NCBI GenBank assembly: GCA_963969595.1
Contig: OZ018412.1
Span: 560,501 to 624,500 of the forward strand
Direction of reading: 5' to 3'
Length of the DNA stretch: 64,000 bases
DNA from: Neckera pumila
Taxonomy: Eukaryota > Streptophyta > Bryopsida > Hypnales > Neckeraceae
How positions within the stretch are numbered: position 1 is the stretch's first letter; every line of letters starts with the position of its first letter. Shown piece after piece: positions 35,813 through 48,300 of the stretch. The notes below the pieces were generated by a model, which worked only from the letters and a program-made list of their open reading frames with translations, was not told the origin of the DNA and did not search any database. A program made the translations under genes and the position numbers.

Positions 35813-36799
35813 TGAATTATTTATATTAAATTATATTTCACATTTTTTATTAGAGAATATATTTTCAGTATACTTTCATAATATTTTGTTTTTTGGAATT
35901 AGTATGTTTATACTCCCTCAATTTTTGAAAATTAATTAAAAATAGCATATAGACATGCATAAATATTTATATCAACTATTATATATTTTAAATTTTGTAA
36001 TTTTTTTATACAAAGCACATTCATGTAGATTTTAGTTAGGAATCACTTGGAGCTAAGTTTCCAAACATTTAATGGAAGTGATAGTAAGAGAAAGTTGAAA
36101 TGTCACTTCATTTTATGTAGATCACTCTTCCAAGTTAATATAAAAGGAAAATAATGGCATTCAATCTTTTAAGATAATAATCTGAAGATCTAGAAAATCA
36201 TTATAGATGCATAATAAATTCATGGTATGTAGCTTGCTATGACATATTGACATGATGTATTGCAAGTCATAATTCAAAGATATATAATTCTATCATTCTA
36301 ATATATGGATTGTGCTATTTAGTGAATTAGAGCATGTGACAAACCAAAATAGCAAACCAAATTTGCAAATCAAAGTTTGTGTAGATTTATTGAATGATTT
36401 TATATCAATAAATTGCATTAGATGACATTAGATGAGAAATCTACCTCTCAGCAAATCTATTCATTGTTTAAAATTTGCACAATAGTTAATTATTCTAAGA
36501 AGATGAAAGTGGTGTTATTGAAAGTTTTAGCCTTTCAATATTGAATTCAATAATTTTTTTTTTTCCTTTTAAAACAAACAAACAAGACCATTGCATAAAG
36601 AAATAATATACCATCATATAAGGACCACAAGGTCAAAAGAGATGAGTAAACATATGTTGCAATTTTTGAAAATCTTTGGATTATATTTGTTCTTGCTATG
36701 CAAAAAAATATTGTGCCAAGATGATATGGTGCCAACATGTAATAAGTGTGAGTAAAAACAATCAATAATGACGTAGAAAGTGACTCAATAAGTGTCCAA
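35813..36799. other. Gene-free AT-rich DNA left of the CACTA element
   Basis: Nothing recognised. It ends with CCAA at 36796-36799, the left half of the target duplication of the large element. Confidence 0.5.
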
Positions 36800-38230
36800 C
36801 ACTACAAGAGATGTAGGTGTTTTAATCGCAATATTAAGGCAAGAAAACCATGTTGAAAGGTCATGTATTTTAAGTAAAAATTTGCTAAAAATCATGTGTC
36901 TAGGACTTGCATTATTGTACATGACTGAATGTCCAGAAGACGTCCTCTTAGCAAACGGGTGCCTGACTTTTAAGTTCGGCATTACAACAATGCGATATGA
37001 CTTTGCTTTTCATCCTTCCTCATGGAAGTTACTGCCGGCCAATTTGTTTGTTTTTAGTAGTGAGCTATGTCTTGACACTTGGCAAAATCTTCTTATTGGT
37101 CAACAGTTTCTGTAGACGGTCTGGATCCAATTTCTTTCAATAATAATTCCATAAATAATTCTATAAATAAAGCATTTGAGCATGCACGTGTGCTTTGCAT
37201 GAGTATTGCATGAATAAAAAACATGTAGCGTTGCCGCTACCTTTTATTTAATGTCACGGTATTTTCCACAAAAGTGTGCCTCACACTTATTTTTTTAATA
37301 AAAACTTAATTCTATTTGTGCAACTATTTCAGCACATTGCACTCATAATGTCCCTATCACAAATACAAATCACTATGTCTACATACATATTAAGGTAGTC
37401 ATTGAACTCTGCAAGGCTTTCCATGAGAAGTAGCCTTTGCTGAGTTTCCGATTCTACAATTTCAGTTCTTCAGCAATATCAATACTGAAGACAAGCGAAT
37501 AATTCACTGAGCATGCCTTACACATCTACAAGGCTCCTTAGAAGCATATCTAACCATAGTATGCTTCGGCCTTTCACTTCCTTGACAGTTTGATTCATCA
37601 GCTGCTCAGTCCATCCTGCTGGATAAGGACAGATTTTGGCGGCGCCTGCAGATGTGTATGATGTCACTTTGATGCAATGCCAACCCCTGGGAATCTGCTT
37701 CCTTGCATACTTCAACTCTACTAACCCCATCACGATCCCTCTTCCAATTCTTCCCTGATCCCCCCTGTGAAAGCAAATACTTTGAAGACATCACCACAGT
37801 CCATCTGCATTACAGATCCCCCCCCTTAGCACTTACATTCACAGCCCACGTACGGAGACAGCCAAAAATCACTTACTCAAATTTCAGATTTTTCCTAAAG
37901 GTAATGCCCTACCGTATGGACCTACATCTACTACATGAATTGGAATTTCTATGATACAATTTCCAGCAACACAGAAGCACATCATTCCAAATGTCTTGGG
38001 TTAGCACTATTATGCCCTACTTGTAAAATTGTATAACATCAAGACTTGGTCAGGAACAACCAGCACGCTTGAGGTTAACCATGACCACTACTTGCTAATC
38101 CCATGCAATGCCTGATTGAACTGTATTCGCATTTTCATTCACCTTATCAAAGTCGATTTTCCACATTTATAATCTTGTCATAAAAAGATTTCATTGAAAG
38201 CATGTTCACTTACTTCCCGTAAAGGACACT

Positions 38231-39037
38231 TCAATTTCTAAAGAACATTGACTGCTCACTCACCTGCATGTTGTCTCTGTCTTCCTTTGATTCTTGTCCA
38301 TGCAGTACTGGCACTTTCAGCATATTTGGGGATGACTTATTTCCATCCGCTCTAGAAAATGACGTTCTCTGCAAGTCTACTTCCCTTGCCCTCTTTTTTG
38401 AGACCGTTTTTGCTTCTGGTTGCCGTGCATTTCCATTCAGGGGCTTCACATTCTCCTTCATGTTGTCAGAACCTTGCAGAAAAGCATGATTCTTTTCATG
38501 TCCTATTTCACGAAAAAGAACTTCAGTACATCAACCTTCTCTTGCACATGAAGGACTGCATATCCTTATATAATTAAGCGGTGGAAGTTCCTTCAAAAAC
38601 TTCTTCTTTTCATATCCACAGTCAACACTTTCGACGTGCACATGACATCCTACTCCTACACGTCGTTTCTTTTCCGTTTTCTTTATTACTTTAGAATGCT
38701 GCATTTGTGGTTCAACAACATGGTTGCACTTTGCTGTGCAATGTAGAGCCTTGTTCTCATGACCTACTGGCACAACTTCTTCCAAGAAAAAGACTCCCAA
38801 CCCTCTCACTGTCCATTTCCTTTCAAAGATATTGACATTCCAAACAATTACATCTCTATTGTGATGCACTGAAGTTCTTCCACATAATAGTACATTTTTC
38901 CCTACCAATGCACTATTACGTGAAACATGAGTCATTACAAATAAATGGTTCCTACAATCATCTGAGTTGAACATCCTCTGCAAACCATCATAAACAAAAG
39001 ATACATGCATTTCTTTTTTAACTCTCACCCAATACAA
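38231..39037 (-). pseudogene. Downstream part of the CACTA element's second gene
   Basis: Two minus frames, 39037-38531 (168 codons) and 38461-38231 (76 codons), lie in the expected 3' part of the second CACTA gene. The first is Val/Lys/Cys-rich with YWVRVKKEMHVSF and a basic KKTEKKRRVGVGC stretch. I know no named domain for it. It may be DNA-binding accessory protein or host sequence swept into the element. Exons between 39801 and this part were not resolved. Confidence 0.35.
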
Positions 39038-39800
39038 ATCATCCTCAGCCTCGTCATAGAAAGATTGTTATTTCCTAACATGATAAGCCCAGAACTTCCA
39101 TTATCCAATTGATACAAACTTTCAATTTCTTGTTCATGTGACCACCGAAGTTGAAGTTATTCGGCACCCAAAACCTCATACAAAACTTTTTCAACAAAGT
39201 TTTTTGATAACACACGCAGCACTCCAGAACTTCCATTCTGGAAAACACTTCTTCACTCACCGTACTTGTCTCCACAAACTCCCCCCCTCTCCCCTCATCA
39301 CATATAATGAAAATGCGTTCATTTCAGTGTTCCTATATTTTCATGAAATGACTCCCTTTGTTACTAATAAATTCAAAAGCTTCCGTCACTACATTCTCAT
39401 ATTGTACACTTCCTCCGAGTTGTTCATGACAACATAACCATCCCAAGACTCTTCTTCTTGTTGTTTCTGATTCCAACTTCCACCATAGGTATTACGAAAT
39501 TCCAGGACGTTGTTGTATATGACCACACTTAATCAAAAACCTTTCTGAAGACGGGACCATTTTGACTGTGTACTTTCAACATTACGAACTGTGTCGGCTC
39601 AATAAAAATAGCGTCAACTACCAAAATTCTAGTTGTTTCACATGCAAATGTTTATTTCATGAACGACATACACTACGCATTCATTACGTACGTCACCTTA
39701 TGGGTGATCATGTTTTCATAATTTTTGAATATGTTAATAACCAAAGTATTACTTTAGTTCAAAAAAAATTTCATCACATATCTTCGTTGACGTCACTTAC

Positions 39801-41785
39801 CACAGCAACTTCCAGCACTTTCTTCACTCTATTGGAGCTCGCATCTTGGTCCACCCTAAATCCTACCTGTAGATTCTATAAAAACTTAATTAAAACAGTG
39901 CACACACTTTAAACCATGTAATGTACAAACCTATAAATCCTCAGGTACTCATCATAGACAGGTACTAAACAGTCATATGTCCTTCAATATTAAACATCAT
40001 TCACATGTACAACGCATGCACTCACTTACCCACCATGACATTTGTGATTCACGGGATTTGTCCTAACATTATATTCTCACTGGAAGTTTCTAATTCAAAG
40101 TGGATTGTAATAATTTATTAAATTTCAATATATTTCTAAACTCAAGTACATGACAATCAACAAAGACATTTACCTCTCTTGATTTCTTCAGCCTTAACAA
40201 TTTGGTCTGCAAACTGCAAATCTGAACTTCCACATTGTCTGATTCAACCACCAAGGTCTCCCCTCTTTGGTGAGGATTGCTGGGACTACAAGTTCCAGCA
40301 TACTTCTGTAGATCCTGCCACACAAAAACTCAAAAACTGTCACTTACACATGTCTCTTCCTTCAACAGTTCACCATCCATGAAAGCAAAACCAAATGGCT
40401 AATGCGTCCGTCAATAACATTCCATGCACATATGCATTTCATGTTACTGCAAATGGCATTGAAGTTCACAAAACAAATGTCGTCAACAACAATGATTGCT
40501 GCTTTGCTCTAATCCACCATGAAACATGGAAATCAATTTGTTACTGCCAAGCTTTTCGGCCGCTCTTATTTGCTTAATAGAATAATATTTCCAACTGCAT
40601 TCAAAGCCCTGGGATTGGATAAGAATGAATATTATAAGTCTACATGAATGACATGTAACGATTAAGACTGAATATTACTAATTAGCTTTGATGAAGTTCA
40701 ATCATACCTGTTGCTGCGACCCGTCAGGTGACTCGTCTCCTGACTCCTTATTCTCATCCTCCACTAACTCAATTGGATTCTTTCCTTTTGAGTTGTTTCC
40801 TTCAAAGTCTGTTGACGTACCTTCACCTGTGATTTTCTTTGTATTGTCAACTATGCTTGTCCACTGACCTTTACAGACGTTGTCTAGTTTTAGACCTTTC
40901 ACGTACTTTTGGGTAATATACTTCAGCTGCATCTTCCTATTCCTCATCAATTTTGTCGCAGATCTTTCAAACATCTCCCTCGCCCTATGTGCAAATCCCT
41001 CAAACTCCCACTCTTTCTCCAATGTGTGCCAAATGCTGTCAACCACTTGCTTCAAGTGGTGATTGATGTTATCTAACACCGGATCTAGACATCCACACTG
41101 GCCTCGTAGTACGGCACGCTAGAGGTGTTTGTGAACTCCTCTCGCTTTAGCATGTCCATCCACATGAATCGCGTATGGCAATTTCTTTACTGCCTTCTGA
41201 TTACTTGTCAACTCCTTCGCTCGCCTCGACCAAAAGCGATTCAACCTCCGTGTCCTGCGCGACTTCTTTTTGGAAGTTTCATTTTCAAGAATACCAAATT
41301 TGGCTTGCAAATCTGAACCCTCTCCCGCTGATGTCCTCGTCATCTGATTTACTCTCTACTAAAACCGCTTTTACAACGTTGTATGTTCGTTGACTCCAAG
41401 TCTTTTGTAGACTTCCTTCTTCCACGGCCATTGGCGGATTCACCTTTGTTTGGTCTGGCAAAAGAGACGTGGTACCAGTCATCTATTCTACTACCGCCAT
41501 TGTCGATTGCATGATTGCTCTAAAAAGAAACTGCTGCAAATGAGCACCAAAGGCAACCGCTAATTCGGTGTACCCGGACTCTGTGCTCAAGGTGGTGGAT
41601 GCGGTTCCAATTTCCTCGCCCTCTCCCAACATCCCCACAACATTCTTTTGCACCGTTTCAGTGCCATTGACATCCATATTCACTTCGACTACGTACAAAC
41701 TATCAACCGAGGCATCCGTCCAATAACCGGATGAGTTTTCCATCTGCTCCATTTCCTTTTTCTTTGACGGTGTCGTGTTGTACAT
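39801..41785 (-). pseudogene. CACTA second gene (TNPA/plant transposase Ptta-En/Spm-like), broken
   Basis: Read from 41785 downward: MYNTTPSKKKE start, an acidic region, an in-frame TAG at 41483-41485, then a frame change between about 41343 and 41285. Next come KKLPYAIHVDGHAKARG, an in-frame TAG at 41119-41121, and DSIWHTLEKEWEFEG with RNRKMQLKYI, which matches the pattern of the plant transposase (Ptta/En/Spm) domain. The exon ends with QQQ and a GTATG donor at 40708. Further exons with good splice sites are 40314-40174 (DLQKYAGTCSPSNPHQRGE, then a short coiled-coil-like Leu/Lys stretch) and 39866-39801 (VGFRVDQDASS...). In En/Spm this second protein binds sub-terminal repeats and assists transposition. 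At least two stops and one frame change show decay. Confidence 0.6.
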
Positions 41786-42479
41786 TTGTATATAGTGTAA
41801 AAATATATATTATATGTTTTATTGAGTAGCTTCAAGGTGATGCCTTCTTGTTGAGGTGCATGACATCTATATAAGAAGGCGGATCTGCCTAAGCGCTTCA
41901 TCAAATTCCATAAGTGGTAGTTTTTTTCTACTTTAGGTTTAGAATGTCAAACTGGAGGGTTTTTTCTGAGTCTCAAGATGAAGAATCTCAACCGGAGCGT
42001 GAGTTTGAATTTTCTCAAATTCCTACAGATGGAGTGATATTTTGATTGGAACTCTAGTTTTTTACCTCTACTAGATGTGTGTTGAGTTTGAGTTCTTCAT
42101 TCCATAGTTGGAGTGATTTCTTGCATTAATTTTGTATTTGTAAAGTAGTATGAGGACATTATTCAAATAGTTTGCCTTCTCGGTGAACTTGAATGAATTT
42201 TCTTCTAAGTTAAAGATAAAAAAATAGTTGTGGGCCAAGTGAGTGCTCAATTATTCTTGTTGTAGCCTTGAAGAGTGAGTTAGGGGCGGACCCCACTTGT
42301 TTGTGTGGTTAGAATGAAGATAAGGTGAGGAAAAAGGGGACACTATGGATCTTCTCTCTCATTGTGAGTTTAGGGAGGACCCCGAATGTTTGAAGGGCTA
42401 TTGTGTTGGGAGTTTGAAGAGTTTTGAAATGAAATTTGAAAGAGTTGTGTATCATGGTGTGCATTTTTTAAATTGATCT

Positions 42480-43040
42480 CATTTTCTTGATTTGGAGTTG
42501 TGAATAAAAAGTTGTGCTAGTTTGAGTGAAGGGTTTTTTGTTGCCTTTGAAACTAAAAGGTAGAGACTTTGATCAGCCATAAAAGACGGAAAGGTTCTTG
42601 ATTTACAATGAGATTTGGAGGGAGTGTAGAAAATTGTGTTAGCTTTTCATAAAGTTATCATTCGTTCCATTTGGAGTTTTTATGAGTGAGTTGTGGGTGT
42701 GGAAGTGAAGGAGGGTCTGCTGCCCTTTTTCTCTCAAGGCCGAAACTTTGAATGGCCATAGATATTGGACAAAGTTTTAGAATTGTTTGAGATTTGGAGA
42801 AAATGTAGAAAATTGTGTTAGCTATTCATGAAGTTGTCACTCGTTCTATTTGGAGTTTGTATGAGTGAGTTGTGAGTGAAGAAGTGAAAGAGGGTCTGCT
42901 GCCCTTCTTTCTTAAGGTCGAAACTTTGGATGGCCATAGAAGTTGGACAGAGTTTTAGAATTGTTTGAAACTTGGAGGAGAAGTAGGAGTTTGTGCTAGC
43001 TTTTCAAAGAGCTATTACTCATCTCATTTAAAGCTGTGGA
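42480..43040. repeat. Tandem repeat, ~178-bp unit, 3 copies, inside the CACTA element
   Basis: The phrase AG.A.TTGTG(T/C)TAGCT recurs at about 42629, 42807 and 42985, a spacing of 178 bp. Units also share GTCTGCTGCCCTT, GGCCATA.A..TTGGACA and GTATGAGTGAGTTGTG. A related pair, GTGAGTT.GGG.GGACCCC, occurs just upstream at about 42267 and 42365. Non-coding. Confidence 0.8.
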
Positions 43041-43104
43041 GCGTTGGAGGCAATCACCCAAAGTTCAGCTTATGAATTGGAGGTTGAAGTTGGAGATTGG
43101 AGGA

Positions 43105-43160
43105 AGTGTTGAAGACTTGTGTGTGTGTGTGTGTGGCTTGTGGCTTGTGGCTTGTGGCTT
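43105..43160. repeat. GT microsatellite followed by GGCTTGT repeats
   Basis: A (TG)n run of about 16 bases at 43117 is followed by four copies of GTGGCTT. Low-complexity sequence within the CACTA element. Confidence 0.85.
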
Positions 43161-45364
43161 TGTAAACTTTGTTGTTGCGGGCGGCTTGGTTTACACCATT
43201 GCTAACCTCATTTTGTGTCATGGGTGACGAAGTGGGGTTAATTGCCCACATGGTCGAGACTTGCTTGTTCTCACGGTGAAGCTTGGTTTTTAAAGCTGAT
43301 CACTGGGAGTTTGAAAGTTTAGGAGCCCATCATCCGGACAGCATCTTGTGTTATGCTGTCCCGTTTTACCTGTCCAAGGACTGTGGTTTCTTATCACCTA
43401 TCTGACCGAATCCTGACCCGTTTAGAGCTAGCCTCATGATAGGCCAACAAGGAGCAGTTTCAAAATGAAGTTGAAGATTCGACGTTCTAAGTAGAAGATT
43501 CAAGGTTTGAGGTACAAGATTCGACATGAACGTTACACACCCTAGTCCTAAACCATTTCCAATTGCAGCCAAAATCTCTGCAATTTCCCGAGGCAAACTC
43601 TCTCTACATGACAACGGACCTACGGAAAAAAAAATTTCAACTAAAATCAATACACTATGAACTTTCAATGTGTAAGACTTACTCAAAGTCCAGACATAAT
43701 TATAGCAAACTCAACAAGAGAATATGGAATTGAATATTCTATTGCTCTGCTACTACTGGTTTGGCTTATACCTTCTTTTCAAGCACAACTAGTTGCCGTT
43801 TATTTCTCTTGCAGCTTCGACTTCTTACACCGAGCGGCTTCTCTTCAGCAGACAATTCCGCAGAAACCAAGGACAACTTCCTCACTGCTGCTAACCTTGC
43901 GCTTCGGCGATGCTTGAAGTCCCCTTCTTGAAACTTATTGGCAGTTTTCTGACAGTGTGGGGAGGACACTTCCAGTGCATTTTCAATCCTGAACCACAAT
44001 CCCATGCACAATCCAAGTGTCCAACTTCAATCAAGGAATCATAACTGTAAATAGAATTTTAATTTACTGTACACTCCTGCGTAGACATTCTCAATTAATG
44101 CAAACTATCTAAGTCAACTTGCGTTGCCACGTCAATTCAAGAACTGGTCCTCATTTCCTATCACCGTGCATGTCATTTTGAGTACGCCAACTCATTTGCT
44201 ACCATTCTCCTTCAGTATAATCGAGGAGGAAGCACCGTCTCTAATTCCATCTTCATTCAACAAAACATTGGATGCAACTGCTACCACAGGGGCGGCCGCT
44301 TGTCAAACACACAAAGACTATAGCTTCAGAATTTCTGCATTTCTGCCTTCACACTTGCATTTCTTAGAAACAAAATTTTATTGTCCTAATATAGACCACC
44401 ACGTCGTCAGTTTCCAGAAGACTGTCTACATTTAGCTTCTATGCTTATTTTCAACAGGCTTGGATTGCATCTTGAATGTGCAAATTGAATTGCAATATCA
44501 AAATATGCACACACAGCGAATAACACTTTCTATGCTTGTCTATGCCACTGATTTTTTTTTACACAAACATTTAGCTAGCAAACACTACAAATACCATGAT
44601 AGTGAAAATTTGCCTACTCAATCTTTCTGTGTACGTAAGCAGTGCCTTCTATGATCCTTCACAAAATTTAAATTGATCAATAACAAATTCGATTCTCACT
44701 TGGACGGAAGCAATCCCAACATGCGCATCATGTTCTGGTTTCTTTTGACGTTCTTATTCCGCATCTCTTCATAAGGCGTACAATGTTTGCCATGCTCCAT
44801 AACTCTCCGTTGCATTCCCTTCCAAAGCCACAAAATTATAAACAATTGTCAGTGCTTGTACTCGTTGAATTTGATCGGTTGTACAAAGTTTGCAAAAAAC
44901 CGTACTTGATTCTTTTGTTTTTCGCTTGGAACAAATCATCAGCGGCAACAAACTCTCAATCAAAGAAGGCATTCTTGACTTCTTTGCCTTGTAGCCTGAC
45001 ATAACTAAAGTAGAGAGCATTGTATTGCTTTTACGATCCCCATCCAATGCCGTCCATGCAAAGAACCATTTTTTCTGCCAAATAAATATTACCACAAATG
45101 GTAGTCCTCCCGCTCCGCCAAAAATAGTTCCATAACAAGGGAGGCAATAATGTCAAACGATATTTATAGAAACACAAACAATATTTTAAAGCCAAAAAAT
45201 TCCAAATAAAAGAAGAAGACAAATGCATTTGCCTCTTCTATGGGCCAGTGCATTCAATACCTCAGGTGAAGGGACGATGTCTTGACGTGTAGAACCCTAA
45301 CTCACTTCCTTTGTTTGTGCCAGTGTCCACTACATTTCTGTACTTCAGCACTATCATCGTGAAA

Positions 45365-48300
45365 ATGGAAGACCCCAGTGGAAGGGCGGACAAAAGATTT
45401 TCAATCCTAGCGAACACTCTAAATGTATTGGAGCAATCACGGGCCAACAAAAGATTACTTGGGAGTTACAAATGTCCTTGCAATGACTGCAAGGGAGGAG
45501 GAAGACCAATATTCCGTTCAGCAATAGAGACACAAGTGCTAGCGGAGACAAGGGTGAGAATGCGAGATCCAAGCCTCAAGCACTCCATGCTAGTAAGTAC
45601 TTCTTAGCCTTCTTCTTCTTTTAATTGTTCCGTTGAATTAGGCGTGCATGTCGTATGATGCCTTTGCCTTTTCAAATTGTCCATCAACCCTACTTGTGCG
45701 GTTTTCGTCTAAAAACCCGTAATCAAATCAGAACAAATGCACATAACCCTCACTGAAAGTCTGATTTGAAATGCCTGCACATGTTGAATTCATTAGGTTT
45801 AGGAAATGATACATGAAGGAAAATTTTTGCTCACTCTGGTATGGCAGTGCATTTCAATTGAAGATAAATAAGTTGTGGCATTTTCCTATACGAACATGAC
45901 AAATTGACAAAGCTGGTATTCGGTCATGGGCAATTTTGTAATACGTCTTCATCATAGTGCTCGTCTACTGTTACAGTAGTCTTCATTCCTAAGTGACTAA
46001 TGTCCCTTAGAAAGTCTAATGAAACTCAGGTTTGTTTAGTGCTGAAGTCCCTTCTACGTCCTATTTGTTCTTAAATCGCCATCAAATAACTCCGGTTCCC
46101 TGTAGGTTGTATTTATAGCTACCTAACCAGACACTATAAGAAAAGCCTATTTTTGGCGGCGTTTAGGCAAAAATGCGTCATGTTTTTTCAAACATCAGAT
46201 GTTCTAAAAAACATATACATGTTTTGCAGAAACATGTATGTGTTTTGCAGAAATGTGTAAGTGTTTTGCAAAAAACGCGACTATGTCGTTGTAGACGGCT
46301 ACGTTTGTGATCATGTCAACTGCAACGTGGCCATGATTTTATATAACGTCGCATACAACAGAAGCTGCCACGTCAGCAAGTAGACTTGGAAAAGGGCAGC
46401 TACGTGGCATATTTTGGAAAAAAAATTAAAAATGGATGGATGAACCTTGGGCCAAATGTTTGGAACAACGAGTTGGATGTCGGATTGGACATCTGAGACA
46501 ACGTAGGCTAATTATTCCATATTGTTTGTCTCACCATGGACAAAGAATGGGTACAAATATGACCCTGAAAATCTTCATTTTCACGTAATTATGTCATCAA
46601 GATAAATTTGATGATAAATGGTAAGTTTTTTTTAAATTCTTGGTGGATTCTACTTTTTTTTTATTGCATAATTTTATTGATTAATTTCTATTGACTAATT
46701 AGTTTTTGAAAAATGGATTGGATGAAAAAAAATGGATTGGATGAAAAATAGATTGGATGAAAAATGGGTTGGATGAAGAAAAATGGATAGATGAAAAAAA
46801 TGGGCTGGAGGAAAAAGTTGCCTACGTGGCCCTGCGTGGATGAGAATTTTGCCTATGTGGCCTCCACGTGCTTTCATTTTGTAAGCTTGAAAGACCCTGT
46901 TTTGTAGGACGTTAGAAAAAAACAAGCCAGAAATTGGCACGTTTTTTGAAAACACTAGACGTTTTTTGCTTGTTTTCTATGACGCGATTTTAGGTGACAT
47001 CTACGTTGACTCTCAGACATGTCAAACCGGACATCATACGATGTTTTTTCAAACATCACAAAAAAGGCCAATTTCTTATAGTGAGAATCACAATTAGCAG
47101 ACACTAATTCAAAGTGTAGGGTCTCCAGTACATATAACCATCTTCCTTTCTTTTATTTTAGGGTTAGGGTACAGGTTTTGCTTTCACTGAGTCCATTACA
47201 AGAACTTCTATCCACCTACATGTAGCTAATGCTTCATTCAAATGGCATGTCAAGTACATGCGGATTACTTGAACGCATTACCCAAGACATTTGAATTGAA
47301 TGCACTCTCCGATAGAATCTATTACTTCAAATGATGCACTTCAAATTCATACAGGTGGATATCGGTAATAGTAAATGAGTTCACTGAAAGCTATTTCCCA
47401 TGTCTATTTATTGTAAACGTTTTTTCTTGTACTCAAGGGGAATTACTGAATTAAATACAGGAAAGGACTGAAGTGCAGGCCATGCCCATGTTCTGTCCAC
47501 TTTGCAAAGGAGGCTATGGATTTCACGAGTGCTGTATGCATATATGACGTGCTCACCCAACTCTCCTTCTCTCCATATCTGACGATGACATTTTGAATTG
47601 TTGTAGTTAGAGGACGGAGATGCCGAAGAATTAAATTTCAATGACCAGCGACAACCTTCAACTCCTGAGGATGCAAACATGGAGATTCTAGATGAAGAAA
47701 ATTTTGATCAAGGATTTGACTTCCAAAGACTCATTGCGGAATGGTTTGAGCGAGTGGATGAAAGAAGACAGACCTCCAATGTCACTGTCAACGTCGATGA
47801 AGAAGGAAACTCTGGCGCAACGAAGTTTGTTGATGAGGCCAACAACCCAGACATGGAAGAATGGCTTCATCACAGCCAGGTATCCCTGTATCACGGTTCC
47901 AGAATATTTGCCCTAGCTTCTGTTCTAGTGCTGATGAACTTAACGCATTTGCATAACGTGAGTAATTCTTTCATGGACAAATTATTCTTGTTCCTGAGAT
48001 TCGATGTACTATCCACCTCCAACGGATTATCGAAGACTTGTCATGAAACACGTAGGCTAGTGGATCAATTAGGCCTGTCATTATCTACCATTCATCCATG
48101 TCGTAATGGCTGCGTTCTATTCTTGAAAGATAGAGCGCATCTCAGTGAATGTCCCGAATGTAAATCCTCTAGATATTTAGTCGGCAGCACTTCCATTCCA
48201 GTGAAAGTGTTGAAGCATTTCCTATTAATTCCTAGACTTCTTCGTATGTACTTATGCCAAGACCTAGTTGCGCTCATGAGTTGGCATGAGAAAAATGGGT

